Part shown: positions 43,454-53,630 of the stretch, in pieces
Position numbering within the stretch: the stretch's first letter is position 1
Layout: each line of letters opens with the position of its first letter
Source of the DNA: Halanaeroarchaeum sp. HSR-CO
GTDB lineage: Archaea; Halobacteriota; Halobacteria; Halobacteriales; Halobacteriaceae
Length of the DNA: 64,000 nt
Direction: 5' to 3'
Assembly (NCBI RefSeq): GCF_024972755.1
Contig: NZ_CP087724.1
Span: 1,488,001 to 1,552,000 of the forward strand
Notes under the pieces: model-generated
Told to the model about the DNA's origin: nothing
Databases searched by the model: none
Seen by the model: the letters and a program-made list of their open reading frames with translations, nothing else
Position numbers and translations under genes: made by a program

Positions 43454-44863
43454 ATGTCCGACGACTTCCGAATCGAACAGGACAGCCTCGGCGAGATGAA
43501 GGTGCCCGCGGACGCGTACTGGGGCGCCCAGACACAGCGCGCGGTCGAGAACTTCCCGATCAGCGACGAGACGTTCGATCGACGGTTCATTAGAGCCCTC
43601 GGCATCGTCAAAAAAGGGGCCGCACAGGCCAACCGCGACCTCGAGATGATCCCCGAGGACAAAGCAGACGCCATCGTCCAGGCAGCCGATGAGGTCATCG
43701 AGGGCGAACACGACGATCAGTTCCCGGTCGACATCTTCCAGACTGGATCGGGGACCTCCTCGAACATGAACGCGAACGAGGTCATCGCCAACCGCGCGAC
43801 CGAGATCTACGGCGGCGAGATGGGGACGCGGGAAATTCACCCGAACGACCACGTCAACTTCGGACAGTCCTCGAACGACGTAATTCCCACGGCGATGCAC
43901 GTTGCCGCCCTCGAAGCCGTCGTCAAGGACGTCGAGCCCGGCCTCGAGAAACTCCACGACTCCCTCGCAGAGAAAGAAGAGGAATTCGACGACGTCGTGA
44001 AGACGGGACGGACCCACCTGCAGGACGCGACACCGATCCGGCTCGGCCAGGAGTTCAGTGGCTACCGCGCCCAGATCGAGAAGGGACTCGTTCGCGTAGA
44101 GAACGCGAAGGCACACCTCCGCGAGCTCGCCCTCGGTGGGACGGCCGTCGGGACCGGACTCAACACCCATCCCGAGTTCCCCGAACTGGCCGCCGAGTAC
44201 ATCTCCGAGACGACGGGCATCCAGTACCGCGAGGCGGACAACCACTACGAGGCACAGGCCGCCCACGACGCGATGGGCGAGGCCCACGGCGCCCTCCGGA
44301 CCGTCGCTGGCTCGCTCAACAAGATCGCGAACGACCTCAGACTGCTCGCGTCAGGCCCACGCAATGGTCTGAACGAGGTCGAACAACCGGAGAACCAGCC
44401 CGGGTCGTCCATCATGCCCGGCAAGATCAACCCGGTGGTCGCGGAGGCCATCAACCAGGTGCACAAGCAGGTCGTCGGTAACGACGCCGCCGTCGCGGCG
44501 GGGGCCGCGGAGGGACAGATCGACCTCAACCTCTACAAGCCGATTCTTGCCAACAACTTCCTGCAGTCGGCCCGCCTCATCGCGAACGGCAGCGACGTCT
44601 TCGCCGAGAAGTTCGTCGACAAGCTGGAGGCCGACCGAGAGGAGTGCGAAGAGCAGGTCGAACAGAGCATGGCGCTCGCGACCGCGCTCAACCCGACCAT
44701 CGGCTACGACAAGGCCTCCGAGGTCGCCAAGGAAGCCCTCAAGAAGGGCAAGACGATCCGAGAGGTCGTCCTGGAGAAGGGCTATCTCACCGAGGACGAA
44801 GCAGACGAAGTCATCGACCCCGAGAAGATGACCGAGCGTGGCATCCTGACCGGCGACGACTGA
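43454..44863 (+). CDS. fumC: Class II fumarate hydratase
   Basis: 469 residues, full length. It belongs to the superfamily of fumarase/aspartase: the start EQDSLGEMKVPADAYWGAQTQRA, substrate contacts TGSGTSSNMNANEV, the base region VKTGRTHLQDATP, and the signature GSSIMPGKINPV. It interconverts fumarate and malate in the citrate cycle. The alternative, aspartate ammonia-lyase, is less likely from the overall fit to FumC. It is a single gene, 134 bases after fen, ended by a T-rich stretch (CTGTTTTCTTT) at about 44873-44882. Confidence 0.93.
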   Translation: MSDDFRIEQDSLGEMKVPADAYWGAQTQRAVENFPISDETFDRRFIRALGIVKKGAAQANRDLEMIPEDKADAIVQAADEVIEGEHDDQFPVDIFQTGSGTSSNMNANEVIANRATEIYGGEMGTREIHPNDHVNFGQSSNDVIPTAMHVAALEAVVKDVEPGLEKLHDSLAEKEEEFDDVVKTGRTHLQDATPIRLGQEFSGYRAQIEKGLVRVENAKAHLRELALGGTAVGTGLNTHPEFPELAAEYISETTGIQYREADNHYEAQAAHDAMGEAHGALRTVAGSLNKIANDLRLLASGPRNGLNEVEQPENQPGSSIMPGKINPVVAEAINQVHKQVVGNDAAVAAGAAEGQIDLNLYKPILANNFLQSARLIANGSDVFAEKFVDKLEADREECEEQVEQSMALATALNPTIGYDKASEVAKEALKKGKTIREVVLEKGYLTEDEADEVIDPEKMTERGILTGDD

Positions 44864-44904
44864 AGACCCCCTGTTTTCTTTAGGGAAGCGGCCGCCCTCA
44901 CTAT

Positions 44905-45366
44905 ATGGAACGACTCGACCCCCGCGTCCGGTTCGTCTGGGCTATCGGGGCCATCGCCAGAGCCCTCGTCGTCGGGGTCGTCGCGACCGGAATCGTCGTC
45001 TTCTTGACCGACCGCTCGATCTGGATCGGATTCGGGGTCGGCGCAGTCGTGCTGGCACTCGGACTCGGTCACGCCCTCCTCCGGTACCGTATCTGGCGGT
45101 TCGAGGTGCAAGATGACGCGCTATACCTGGAACGCGGCGTACTCACCCGGGTCAGAACCGTCGTCCCCTACGTGCGCATCCAGCACGTCGACACCCAGCG
45201 AGGACCCGTCGACCGAATCGCCGGCATCGGGAGCGTCGTGGTGTACACGGCTGGGTCCCGGGGGGCAGACGTCGCGATCCCGGGCCTGGATCCCGAACGG
45301 GCGACGGCGTTACAACACCGACTGCGTTCGCTGGTCGGTGAATCCGAATCCGAGGACGCCGTATGA
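44905..45366 (+). CDS. bPH2 (DUF304, YdbS-like) membrane protein
   Basis: 153 residues. Two helices (about 13-35 and 38-58) are followed by a PH-like domain: YRIWRFEVQDDALYLERGVLTRVRTVVPYVRIQHVDTQRGPVDRIAGIGSVVVYTAG. This is the YdbS pattern (ERG.....VP..RIQ.V...GP..R..G). It overlaps the next gene by four bases (ATGA), a bPH2 pair as in the ydbST operon. In bacteria these proteins affect resistance to certain antimicrobial peptides; the archaeal role is unknown. Confidence 0.85.
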   Translation: MERLDPRVRFVWAIGAIARALVVGVVATGIVVFLTDRSIWIGFGVGAVVLALGLGHALLRYRIWRFEVQDDALYLERGVLTRVRTVVPYVRIQHVDTQRGPVDRIAGIGSVVVYTAGSRGADVAIPGLDPERATALQHRLRSLVGESESEDAV

Positions 45367-46850
45367 GGCTACACCCCCTGACGATCCTCCTGGAAGGCGT
45401 CGGCCGTGCGTTCGGGGCCGGCATCGCCGGGTTCACGATAGGGAGCGTCCTGGGAACCGTCCTGGTCGCCCGCGGGTTCCTTCCCACCGCCGCGTCCACC
45501 GCAGGTGTCCCACTGGCTATCCTGTTCGGGGCGATCGCCGTCGGGTACGAGTTCGCCCACTATCGACACTTCGAGTACGAACTGACGGCGAATTCCCTCG
45601 ACATCACGTCGGGCGTATTCTTCAGACGCGAACGAGAGATCCCGCTCGGTCGGATCCAGAACGTCGACATCTCGCGGGACGTGTTCGCCCGGCTCCTCGG
45701 CGTGGCCGTCGTCAGCGTCGAAACGGCTGGCGGCGGCGAGACCGAGGCACGTCTCCGCTACGTCGGGTTCGAGGAATCGCGCCGGCTCCAGGAACAGATC
45801 AGACAACGGAAACGAACCGCGATAGCCGATACCGAAGAGGAAGGCGAAGCGGAACCCGAGGAACGTGAACTGCTGTTCGCCCTCTCGGATCAGGACCTGT
45901 TGCTGTTGAGTGTCCTCTCGTTCGATCCCCGCATCCTCTCGGTGGTGTTCGTCGTGGCGCCCGCACTCGGACCCAACATTGTCCCGGATATCGACACCGC
46001 GGGGAGTTTCGCCGTGGCAATCTTTGTCGTCCTCGGTGCGGTGGCCACCGTCGTCGCACTCTGGGCGTTCTCGGCAGCGGCGACGTTCGTCCAGTTCTAC
46101 GGATTCAAACTCCACCGACTCGGCGACGAACTCCAGTACGAACGCGGGTTGGTCCAGCGCTACGACGGTAGCATCCCGACGGACAAGATACAGACACTCG
46201 TCGTGGAGGAGAACGTCCTCATGCGGCAGTTCCGCTACGCTGGCCTCAGCGTCGATACCGCCGGATACGCACCCGGATCGACACCGACGGGTGGGTCGGA
46301 GGCCGCGATACCACTCGCCGCGAAATCGGCCGTCTACGATCTCGCTCGCGACATCGAACCGTTCGAGCGACCGAGTATCGAACGACCGCCGAAACGCGCG
46401 CGTCGGCGCTACTTCGCGCGATACTCGCTCGTGGTGGCCGGCCTCTCGGGCATCGCGTTTGCCATCTCCACCTACCTCGTGGCGTTCCCGTGGTACTGGC
46501 TACTCGCCCTCCTGGTCGCCGTCCCGTTCGCGGCCGACAGGAAGTGGCGCCACCGTGGCTGGGCGCTCGGTCCGGGATACGCGTTCACCCGAACGGGATT
46601 CTTCCGACGGAAGACCCACGTCGTTCCGGACTTCCGTGTACAGACCGTGATCGAACGGCAGTCGCTGTTCCAGCGACGCTGGTCGATCGCCAGCGTCGTC
46701 GTCGACACCGCCAGTTCCAGTGGCCTGATGGGCAGCGACGCCGTGGCCATCGACCTCGACGTCGAGGACGCCCACGCACTCCGCGAGTCGATTCGAGACC
46801 GACTCCAGCAGGCACTCGGTGATCGGCGAATCGGGCCGGACGGAGACTGA
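45363..46850 (+). CDS. bPH2 (DUF304, YdbT-like) membrane protein
   Basis: 495 residues with paired helices near the N-terminus (about 20-60), in the middle (about 195-245) and later (about 355-395). Each is followed by a bPH2 domain, so there are three PH-like units: SGVFFRREREIPLGRIQNVDISRD, RGLVQRYDGSIPTDKIQTLVVEEN, and GFFRRKTHVVPDFRVQTVIERQS. A Glu-rich linker at about 155-175 separates the first two. It is translationally coupled to the preceding gene. The two are expected to form a complex in the cytoplasmic membrane. Confidence 0.85.
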   Translation: MRLHPLTILLEGVGRAFGAGIAGFTIGSVLGTVLVARGFLPTAASTAGVPLAILFGAIAVGYEFAHYRHFEYELTANSLDITSGVFFRREREIPLGRIQNVDISRDVFARLLGVAVVSVETAGGGETEARLRYVGFEESRRLQEQIRQRKRTAIADTEEEGEAEPEERELLFALSDQDLLLLSVLSFDPRILSVVFVVAPALGPNIVPDIDTAGSFAVAIFVVLGAVATVVALWAFSAAATFVQFYGFKLHRLGDELQYERGLVQRYDGSIPTDKIQTLVVEENVLMRQFRYAGLSVDTAGYAPGSTPTGGSEAAIPLAAKSAVYDLARDIEPFERPSIERPPKRARRRYFARYSLVVAGLSGIAFAISTYLVAFPWYWLLALLVAVPFAADRKWRHRGWALGPGYAFTRTGFFRRKTHVVPDFRVQTVIERQSLFQRRWSIASVVVDTASSSGLMGSDAVAIDLDVEDAHALRESIRDRLQQALGDRRIGPDGD

Positions 46851-46885
46851 ACGATTTTTACCGTTCGCCTGCGCATCGAAGAGTA

Positions 46886-48754
46886 ATGAGCGAGTACGAC
46901 TACGAGGACCTGGGGCTCGTCGCCGGTCTCGAGATCCACCAGCAACTCGACACGGCGACGAAACTGTTCTGTGCGTGTCCGACACGACTCCGGGAACCCG
47001 AGGCGTCAGATCGGAGTATCACCCGGTACCTGCATCCGACGGCGAGCGAACTGGGGGAGATCGACGATGCGGCACTCGAAGAGAGCAAGGTCGAACGGGA
47101 GTTCGAGTATCTCGCATACGATTCGACCTGTCTCGTCGAGGAGGACGACGAACCGCCACACCGCCTGGACGAGGAGGCACTCGACACGGTCCTCGAGATC
47201 GCCCAGATGATGGAGATGACCCCCGTCGACGAGGCTCACGTCATGCGAAAGGTGGTCATCGACGGCTCCAACACCTCCGGTTTCCAGCGTACGTCGCTCG
47301 TCGCCCAGGACGGGCAGATCGAGACGAGCGAGGGACCGGTCGGCATCGAGGACATCATGCTGGAAGAAGAGAGCGCGAAACGGATCGAAGAGACCGACGA
47401 AGGCGTGACATTCGGTCTGGACCGACTCGGTATCCCGCTCGTCGAGATCGGCACCGATCCGGACATCAGATCGCCGGCCCAGGCACGCGAGGCCGCGGAA
47501 CGAATCGGCATGCTCCTCAGGTCCACCGGCAAAGTCAAACGCGGCCTCGGATCGATCCGCCAGGACGTCAACGTCTCCATCGCGGACGGGGCTCGCGTGG
47601 AGATGAAGGGGGTCCAGAGCCTCGACGATATCGACGATCTGGTCCGAAACGAAGTCCACCGACAGGTCCGCCTGCTCGACATCAAAGACACGCTTCAATC
47701 GCGAGACGCCAGTGTCGGAGACCCCGAACCCGTCACCCACGTCTTCGAGGAGACCGACAGTGGCGTCATCAGGGGAGCGCTGGACGCGGGCGGCGAGGTA
47801 TGGGCCGTTCCGCTCGTCGGCTTCGACGGTGTCGTCGGCGAGGAGATCCAGCCGGATAGACGGCTGGGTACGGAGTTCTCCGATCACGCCAAGCGCCACG
47901 GCGCCGGTGGCATCTTCCACACCGACGAACTGCCAGCGTACGGCGTCACCGAGGCGGAAGTGACTGCAGTGTGCGAGACGGTCGACGCTGGACCGGACGA
48001 CGCGGTCGCCATCGTCGCCGACGACCCAGATATCGCCGAGCAGGCCATCGAGTCCGTCGCTGAACGGGCCACTGTCGCCCTCGAGGGCGTCCCCGAAGAG
48101 ACGCGGGGTGCGACCGAGGACGCGACCTCCGAATACCTGCGACCGCTTCCGGGCGCCGCTCGGATGTACCCCGAGACCGACGTTCCACCCGTCCGTCCCG
48201 ACCCGGCCGACGTGGAGACGCCGGAGTTGCTCACCGAGAAGGTCGAGCGCTACCAGACGGCGTTCGACCTTGACGAAGGGCTCGCCAGGCAGGTGGCGTA
48301 CGGCAGACGGTGGGACATCTTCGAATCTGCGGTCGACGGTGGGGTGGACGCGACGCTCGCAGCGCAAACGCTCGAATCGACCGTCACGGAGCTGCGTCGG
48401 GACGACGTCCCCGTCGACCGACTCACCGACGAGCACTTCGAACAGACCTTGTCCCTCGTAAAGGAGGGCGAACTGGCACAGGAGGGCGTCCCGGCGTTGC
48501 TCGAAGCCCTGGCCGAAGAGCCATCGCTTTCGGCTGAAGCGGCAGCGGAGGCGCAAGGTCTCGGCAGTGCTGGATCCGACGAAGTTCGCGACGCCGTTCA
48601 GGCCGTCGTCGAGCGCAACGCCGAACAGGTCGAAGCGGAAGGAATGGGGGCGTTCTCGGCGCTCATGGGTGAGTGCATGGGCGAACTTCGGGGGAAGGCG
48701 GACGGCGACCTCGTGAGTGACGTCCTTCGTGAGGAGATCCAGAGGCGAGCCTAA
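46886..48754 (+). CDS. gatE: Glutamyl-tRNA(Gln) amidotransferase subunit E
   Basis: 622 residues, the archaeal GatE length. Features are GLVAGLEIHQQLDTATKLFCACPT at the N-terminus (GatB/E signature), RSTGKVKRGLGSIRQDVNVSI, an inserted AspRS-like GAD domain around 280-410 (HTDELPAYGVTEAEV), and the helical YqeY/tail domain at the end. With GatD it converts Glu-tRNA(Gln) to Gln-tRNA(Gln), since archaea lack GlnRS. gatD is not in the window. It converges with the Lrp gene; the stop codons overlap by four bases. Confidence 0.95.
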   Translation: MSEYDYEDLGLVAGLEIHQQLDTATKLFCACPTRLREPEASDRSITRYLHPTASELGEIDDAALEESKVEREFEYLAYDSTCLVEEDDEPPHRLDEEALDTVLEIAQMMEMTPVDEAHVMRKVVIDGSNTSGFQRTSLVAQDGQIETSEGPVGIEDIMLEEESAKRIEETDEGVTFGLDRLGIPLVEIGTDPDIRSPAQAREAAERIGMLLRSTGKVKRGLGSIRQDVNVSIADGARVEMKGVQSLDDIDDLVRNEVHRQVRLLDIKDTLQSRDASVGDPEPVTHVFEETDSGVIRGALDAGGEVWAVPLVGFDGVVGEEIQPDRRLGTEFSDHAKRHGAGGIFHTDELPAYGVTEAEVTAVCETVDAGPDDAVAIVADDPDIAEQAIESVAERATVALEGVPEETRGATEDATSEYLRPLPGAARMYPETDVPPVRPDPADVETPELLTEKVERYQTAFDLDEGLARQVAYGRRWDIFESAVDGGVDATLAAQTLESTVTELRRDDVPVDRLTDEHFEQTLSLVKEGELAQEGVPALLEALAEEPSLSAEAAAEAQGLGSAGSDEVRDAVQAVVERNAEQVEAEGMGAFSALMGECMGELRGKADGDLVSDVLREEIQRRA

Positions 48755-49239
48755 TCCTCGGCCGTCAACTCGTCGATCAACGTCTCGATGCTGTAACTAC
48801 GCAACGCAGGTTCGTTGTCGCGCAGCGGTTTGACCACGAACGTCGAGTTCGTCCGTTCGACCTCGTCGATCGCCTCGAAGTCCCGGATCAGTCGTTCGAC
48901 CTTGTCGCTGTCGGGGAGTCTGGCGATGACGACGAAATCGGTCTCGCCCATGGTGAAGTACGCCTGGGTAACGCCCTCGATGTCGAGGAGTTGGTCGGCG
49001 ACGTCGTCGTAGGAGTCGCTGTAGTCGGCGAATATCTCGACGATGACGGTCACACCGAGTCCGAGTTCCTCGAGATCGAGATCGTAGAGGTCGTTCTCGA
49101 TGATACCGTCCTGTCTGAGGTTGTTCAATCGGTAGTGGATGGTCGAGACGGGGATGTCCGTTGCCCGATTGATCTGTTCGGGACTGCCGGTCCCCAGTTC
49201 GGCGATGGCCTTCAGGATTCGAAGGTCACGTTCGTCCAT
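48751..49239 (-). CDS. Lrp/AsnC-family transcriptional regulator
   Basis: 162 residues from the ATG at 49239 (MDERDLRILKAIAEL). A TATA-like GTTAAGTG lies about 30 bases upstream, which excludes the longer frame from 49362. An AsnC-type helix-turn-helix (residues 1-50, SPEQINRATDIPVSTIHYRLNNL) is followed by a RAM ligand-binding domain (VTVIVEIFAD..., ITxGxxD-like TMGETDFVVIARLPD). Such proteins respond to amino acids. It is divergent from the DMT exporter, a typical arrangement for Lrp-controlled amino-acid export. Confidence 0.9.
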   Translation of the reverse strand: MDERDLRILKAIAELGTGSPEQINRATDIPVSTIHYRLNNLRQDGIIENDLYDLDLEELGLGVTVIVEIFADYSDSYDDVADQLLDIEGVTQAYFTMGETDFVVIARLPDSDKVERLIRDFEAIDEVERTNSTFVVKPLRDNEPALRSYSIETLIDELTAED

Positions 49240-49397
49240 CAGTACGTCGTACTCCGGGGGAGCACTTAACCGCAGGCGGTCGCCAGGTGCCGATACGTAG
49301 CTGCAAAATCTTCCGATTGGTATACGGATACATGCAAGGAATATGGTTTTGTTTGTAGTCAACTTTAAGAACTATGGGTACTTTCGAATTTAATAAC

Positions 49398-50354
49398 ATG
49401 GACTTCGGACACGACGGGTTCACCCCACGGATGACGGGTGTGCTCTTCTTGCTGCTCGCCGGCATCTGGGGCACCGCCTTCGTCGCCATCGAAATCGGAT
49501 TGCATCACTTCCCACCACTGACCTTCGCTGGACTTCGATACCTCGTCGCCGGCGCCATCGTCATCGCGTACGCGCGGATGACGACGTCCTACCTGTACCC
49601 ACGCAATCGACGCGACGTCCTGAAGATCGCCGTCTTCGCGGTGTTCTTCATCTTCGGCAACCACGCGTTCCTCTATCTCGGCGAGCAGTACGTCTCGGGG
49701 GCCATCGCGGCCGTCGTCGTGAGCCTCTCACCCATCCTCACCGCAGTCTTCGCCAGTCTCCTCCTCGACGATGGAAGCCTGCACTCCCGAGAACTCGTGG
49801 GATTCCTCGCCGGCGTCGCGGGTGTCGTCGTCATCGCACAACCGTCCTCGGCCGCCTTCGGTGACGGTACCATGATCGGTGTCGGCCTCGTGTTCGTCGC
49901 CGCGTTGAGTTTTGCGCTGGGTGCGGTCCTCTCTCACCCGATCCCGACGACGATTCCATTGACCTCTCTCCAGGGCTGGTCGATGCTCACTGGCGCGACC
50001 ATGTTGATGGTCGGTGGCACCCTCCGGGGCGAGTCGCTTGCGAGCATCGACCTCACGACGACCGCCATCTGGACCTTCGTCTATCTGACCATCGTCTCCG
50101 GTGCCGTCGCGTTCCTGCTCTACTTCGCGCTCCTCGAGGAAGTCGGTCCGGCCGACCTAAACCTGGTGGGCTACCTCGAACCAGTTGGCGCGAGTCTGGT
50201 CGGATGGGCCCTCCTGGGAGACCTCATCGGCGCGAACACCGTTGGTGGCTTCGTCCTCATCTTCGCTGGCTTCGCGTTCATCAAAGGCGAGACGCTGGCC
50301 CGCCGCTTCGGCGTGCACCTCCCCTCCCGCCGGAGCCTCGAGAAGTACGTGTAA
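49398..50354 (+). CDS. EamA/DMT-family exporter
   Basis: 318 residues from MDFGHDGFTPRMTG (49398). An ATG at 49374 lies only about 10 bases after the TATA-like CTTTAAG (49363-49369), so it is less likely. Ten helices form two EamA repeats (AGIWGTAFVAIEIG and the second half from GVGLVFVAALSFALGAVL), with PVGASLVGWALLGD near the end. DMT exporters of this type expel amino acids or small metabolites. It is divergent from the Lrp/AsnC gene. A TTTTT tract at about 50386-50390 follows the stop, just before the MaoC-like gene. Confidence 0.87.
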   Translation: MDFGHDGFTPRMTGVLFLLLAGIWGTAFVAIEIGLHHFPPLTFAGLRYLVAGAIVIAYARMTTSYLYPRNRRDVLKIAVFAVFFIFGNHAFLYLGEQYVSGAIAAVVVSLSPILTAVFASLLLDDGSLHSRELVGFLAGVAGVVVIAQPSSAAFGDGTMIGVGLVFVAALSFALGAVLSHPIPTTIPLTSLQGWSMLTGATMLMVGGTLRGESLASIDLTTTAIWTFVYLTIVSGAVAFLLYFALLEEVGPADLNLVGYLEPVGASLVGWALLGDLIGANTVGGFVLIFAGFAFIKGETLARRFGVHLPSRRSLEKYV

Positions 50355-50394
50355 CCACCAGCTATATCGTCCCGGCCTGCGCCTCTTTTTCAGG

Positions 50395-50844
50395 ATGACG
50401 ATATACTTCGAGGACCTCTCGCCAGGGGATACCGCGACGTTCGGCGCCTACGAAGTCACCGAATCGGAGATACTGGATTTCGCGACGCAGTACGATCCGC
50501 AGTGGTTCCATACCGACCCCGAACGGGCCGAAACCGAGTCAATCTACGGCGGTCTCATCGCCAGCGGCTGGCACACCGCCGCGATGACCATGCGGATGAT
50601 CGTCGACCACCATCTGGAAGACGCCATGGCACTCGGTGCCCTCGGCGTCGACGACCTCCGATGGCCGGAACCGGTGTTCCCGGGGGAGACGCTCACCGTC
50701 GAGACCGAGATCACGGAGACGCGCACCTCTGAAAGCCGTCCGGACCGTGGCATCGTAAAGACGTTCTCGCGGACGGTCAATCAGTCCGGTGACACCAAAA
50801 TGGAGATGACCTCCATCGTGCTGTACGCTCGCCGCGCCGAGTGA
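50395..50844 (+). CDS. MaoC-like (hotdog-fold) acyl dehydratase
   Basis: 149 residues from MTIYFEDLSPGDTATFG (50395). It has a single hotdog domain with the hydratase 2 catalytic pair in YDPQWFHTDPE (Asp and His), the following GGLIASGWHTAAMTMR, and the later WPEPVFPGETLTVETEI. Members hydrate enoyl-CoA or act on related acyl thioesters; the substrate is unknown. The stop overlaps a possible GTG start of the next frame. Confidence 0.88.
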   Translation: MTIYFEDLSPGDTATFGAYEVTESEILDFATQYDPQWFHTDPERAETESIYGGLIASGWHTAAMTMRMIVDHHLEDAMALGALGVDDLRWPEPVFPGETLTVETEITETRTSESRPDRGIVKTFSRTVNQSGDTKMEMTSIVLYARRAE

Positions 50845-50933
50845 ACCGGCTCGTCGGGGGTGATTGGTGGGTGGAATCGACAAATATTGTGAATGGCCAA
50901 CCGTTTTACCGTGTGAATCCTCTCCAGTATGGT

Positions 50934-53624
50934 GTGTCAAAACATACCAGAGATATCGAAGCGGATCTCCAATCGATCGACTCGATTCTCGAATCGGTCC
51001 TCACTGCCCAGGAAGGACCGTGGGCTGTCTCGCTTTTGGAAGACGTAGAGCGGTTGGCATCGGAGTACCGGGCTGGAGAAACGACCTCACGGGACAGTCT
51101 GCACGACAGGATCGACGAGCTCTCGACTGACCGTCAAATCACGCTCGCGAGAGCCATCACGACGTCGTTCGAACTCACTAACCTCGCCGAGGAACGGCAA
51201 CGAATCCGGGAAATCGACAGACAACGGCGAGCGGGAACGCTCACTGACGACCTCGAAACTGCGGTCAAGGAACTTCTCGATAGGGACGACGGACGGATCG
51301 AAACGATCCTCGAGGACGTCTTCGTCCAACCCACGTTCACAGCCCACCCGACGGAGGCCCGCCGAAAAACCGTCAAGGCGAAACTTCGAACCATCGCGGA
51401 ACGCCTCGAAACCCTGGACACCAACCGCTTGACGCCATCCGAACGGCGACGAGTCGAACGAGAACTGTCAGCTACCGTCGAGAGTCTCTGGCAGACCCCA
51501 CACCTTCGTGCGGAACGACCGGACCCGTTCGACGAAGCACGGAACGTCCACTGGTACCTCCAGGAGACGCTCTTCGACGTCGTGGGGACGGTCTACGAGG
51601 AACTCGAGACGTCACTCGAGGATAATGGGGCCGAGGCCCTCGACGTGCCGCCAGTCCTCGAATTTCGGTCCTGGGCGGGCAGCGATCGGGATGGGAACCC
51701 CTACGTCACCCCGGAGGTAACCGAACGGACGCTCAACCGACAGCGCGAGATCGCGCTATCCGCCTACCGAGGACGACTCTCCGAATTGATGGACGTGCTG
51801 AGCCAGTCACGAAGCCACCTCTCACTGAGTCAGGAATTCGAACAGTCACTGGCCGCCGACCGCGACCGGTTTCCCGACCTCGTCGACGTCCTCGACGAGC
51901 GGTACCAGGACGAGCCATACCGACAGAAGATATCGCTACTGCGCGAACGGTTGAACAGAATCGACGATATCCGGCCTGGGGGATACGATGGGCCGGAATC
52001 CTTCCTCGAGGACCTCGAACTCCTCCGAGCCAGTCTCGAAGCAAACGACGCCGAGACGGTCGCGAAGGCACACGTCGATCCACTCCGTCGGCAAGCCCAG
52101 ACGTTCGGGTTCGTGCTAGCGAGTCTCGATCTCAGAGATCACCAGAAAAATCACACCCAGGCTGTCGCAGAGGGGCTCGAACGGTCGGGTATCGACTACG
52201 AAGGGATGACCGAACAGGAGCGACAGCGGCTATTGACGGCCGCTATCGAACAGGACGACCCGGTCGTGGATGTGACGGCGACCGACGACCTCTCCGAGAC
52301 GGCCTCCCGAGTCTTCACGCGGTTCGACCGGCTCACCGACTGGCAGGACGAATACGGTGTCGAGGCCATCGATACCTACTGCATTAGCATGACCGAAAAA
52401 GCCAGTCACGTCCTCGAGGTCCTGTTTCTCGCCGATCAGGCGGGCGTCGTCTCGCTTCCGGACCATCCCGCGCTGTCGATCGTTCCCCTGCTCGAAACGG
52501 AGCGAGCACTCTCTGGCGCACGGCGAATCATGGAGACGCTCTTCGAGAACGAACAGTATGCACAGCTGCTAGATGGCCGAGACCGCACCCAGGAGATTAT
52601 GCTGGGCTACTCGGATTCGAACAAAGAGAACGGGTTTCTCGCGGCGAATTGGTCACTCCACTCCGACCAGCAACACCTCGCCCGGATCGCCGATGACCAC
52701 GACGTCACTCTCAAACTGTTTCACGGTCGGGGCGGGTCCATCTCGCGCGGCGGCGGCCCGATGAACGAGGCGCTCCTCGCCCTCCCGACTGCATCCGTCA
52801 CGGGTGCCGTCAAGTTCACAGAGCAGGGTGAAGCCATCGCCGAAAAGTACGCCACCCCCGCCATCGCCCAACGCAACATCGAACAGATGCTCAACGCCCA
52901 ACTGCTGGCACGGCAGCAGTCTCTCGACGGTGCCTCGAGATCTATCCCAGACGAGTACGACTCGGCGATGGATACCATGGCGTCGGCCGCACAGACCGAG
53001 TATCGGGACCTCCTCGAGACCGACGGGTTCGTGGCCTACTTCGAGAGTGTGACCCCCATCTCGGTCATCGAGAAACTCAACCTCGGCTCTCGTCCTGCCT
53101 CGCGTTCGGCCGAACGCTCCGTCGAGGATCTCCGTGCTATCCCATGGGTATTCGCCTGGACTCAGTCCCGGTGGATCGTCCCTGGCTGGTACGGCCTCGG
53201 AACGGGCGTCGAAACGTACCTCGATTCGGGCGGTGATGTGGAGACCCTCCAGCGAATGTACGACGAATGGCCGTTCTTCAGAACGACCATCGACAACGCC
53301 AGTCTCGCGCTCGCCCGATCTGAACCGGAGATCGCCGAAGCGTACTCCCAGCTCGCGCCGGCCGATTTGCGAACCCAGTTTGCCCCCCGACTCTCCGAAG
53401 AGTACGGGTCGACGGTCGCTGCTGTGGGCGACATCACCGGCCGGGACCGACTGGTACAACGTGACTGGTTCGACGCGAGTCTCACGCGCCGAAACCCGCT
53501 CGTAGACCCGCTCAACGTACTTCAGGTACAGCTTCTCGACCAGACCCATCGCACGCCCGAGGAGAGCAGGGCCCTCCGATTGACCGTGAAAGGAATCGCC
53601 GCGGGCATGAACAATACCGGGTGA
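50934..53624 (+). CDS. ppc: Phosphoenolpyruvate carboxylase
   Basis: 896 residues if the GTG at 50934 (V-SKHTRDIEADL) is used. A GTG at 50841 would add 31 residues, but TTTTA about 27-31 bases ahead of 50934 supports the shorter form. It is a full bacterial-type PEPC: FTAHPTEARRKTV (catalytic His), RSWAGSDRDGNPYVT, LGYSDSNKENGFLAANW, FHGRGGSISRGGGP (Arg loop), and the terminal AAGMNNTG. It carboxylates PEP to oxaloacetate to refill the citrate cycle. It lies in no obvious operon. Confidence 0.94.
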   Translation: MSKHTRDIEADLQSIDSILESVLTAQEGPWAVSLLEDVERLASEYRAGETTSRDSLHDRIDELSTDRQITLARAITTSFELTNLAEERQRIREIDRQRRAGTLTDDLETAVKELLDRDDGRIETILEDVFVQPTFTAHPTEARRKTVKAKLRTIAERLETLDTNRLTPSERRRVERELSATVESLWQTPHLRAERPDPFDEARNVHWYLQETLFDVVGTVYEELETSLEDNGAEALDVPPVLEFRSWAGSDRDGNPYVTPEVTERTLNRQREIALSAYRGRLSELMDVLSQSRSHLSLSQEFEQSLAADRDRFPDLVDVLDERYQDEPYRQKISLLRERLNRIDDIRPGGYDGPESFLEDLELLRASLEANDAETVAKAHVDPLRRQAQTFGFVLASLDLRDHQKNHTQAVAEGLERSGIDYEGMTEQERQRLLTAAIEQDDPVVDVTATDDLSETASRVFTRFDRLTDWQDEYGVEAIDTYCISMTEKASHVLEVLFLADQAGVVSLPDHPALSIVPLLETERALSGARRIMETLFENEQYAQLLDGRDRTQEIMLGYSDSNKENGFLAANWSLHSDQQHLARIADDHDVTLKLFHGRGGSISRGGGPMNEALLALPTASVTGAVKFTEQGEAIAEKYATPAIAQRNIEQMLNAQLLARQQSLDGASRSIPDEYDSAMDTMASAAQTEYRDLLETDGFVAYFESVTPISVIEKLNLGSRPASRSAERSVEDLRAIPWVFAWTQSRWIVPGWYGLGTGVETYLDSGGDVETLQRMYDEWPFFRTTIDNASLALARSEPEIAEAYSQLAPADLRTQFAPRLSEEYGSTVAAVGDITGRDRLVQRDWFDASLTRRNPLVDPLNVLQVQLLDQTHRTPEESRALRLTVKGIAAGMNNTG

Positions 53625-53630
53625 CGCTAA

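Noticed and set aside
43415-44287. Minus-strand frame of 290 codons
   Set aside because: It is the antisense shadow of fumC, without motifs or plausible composition.
47006-48556. Minus-strand open frame of 516 codons
   Set aside because: It lies wholly under gatE, whose motifs and codon use are convincing. Long antisense frames are common in high-GC haloarchaeal genes.
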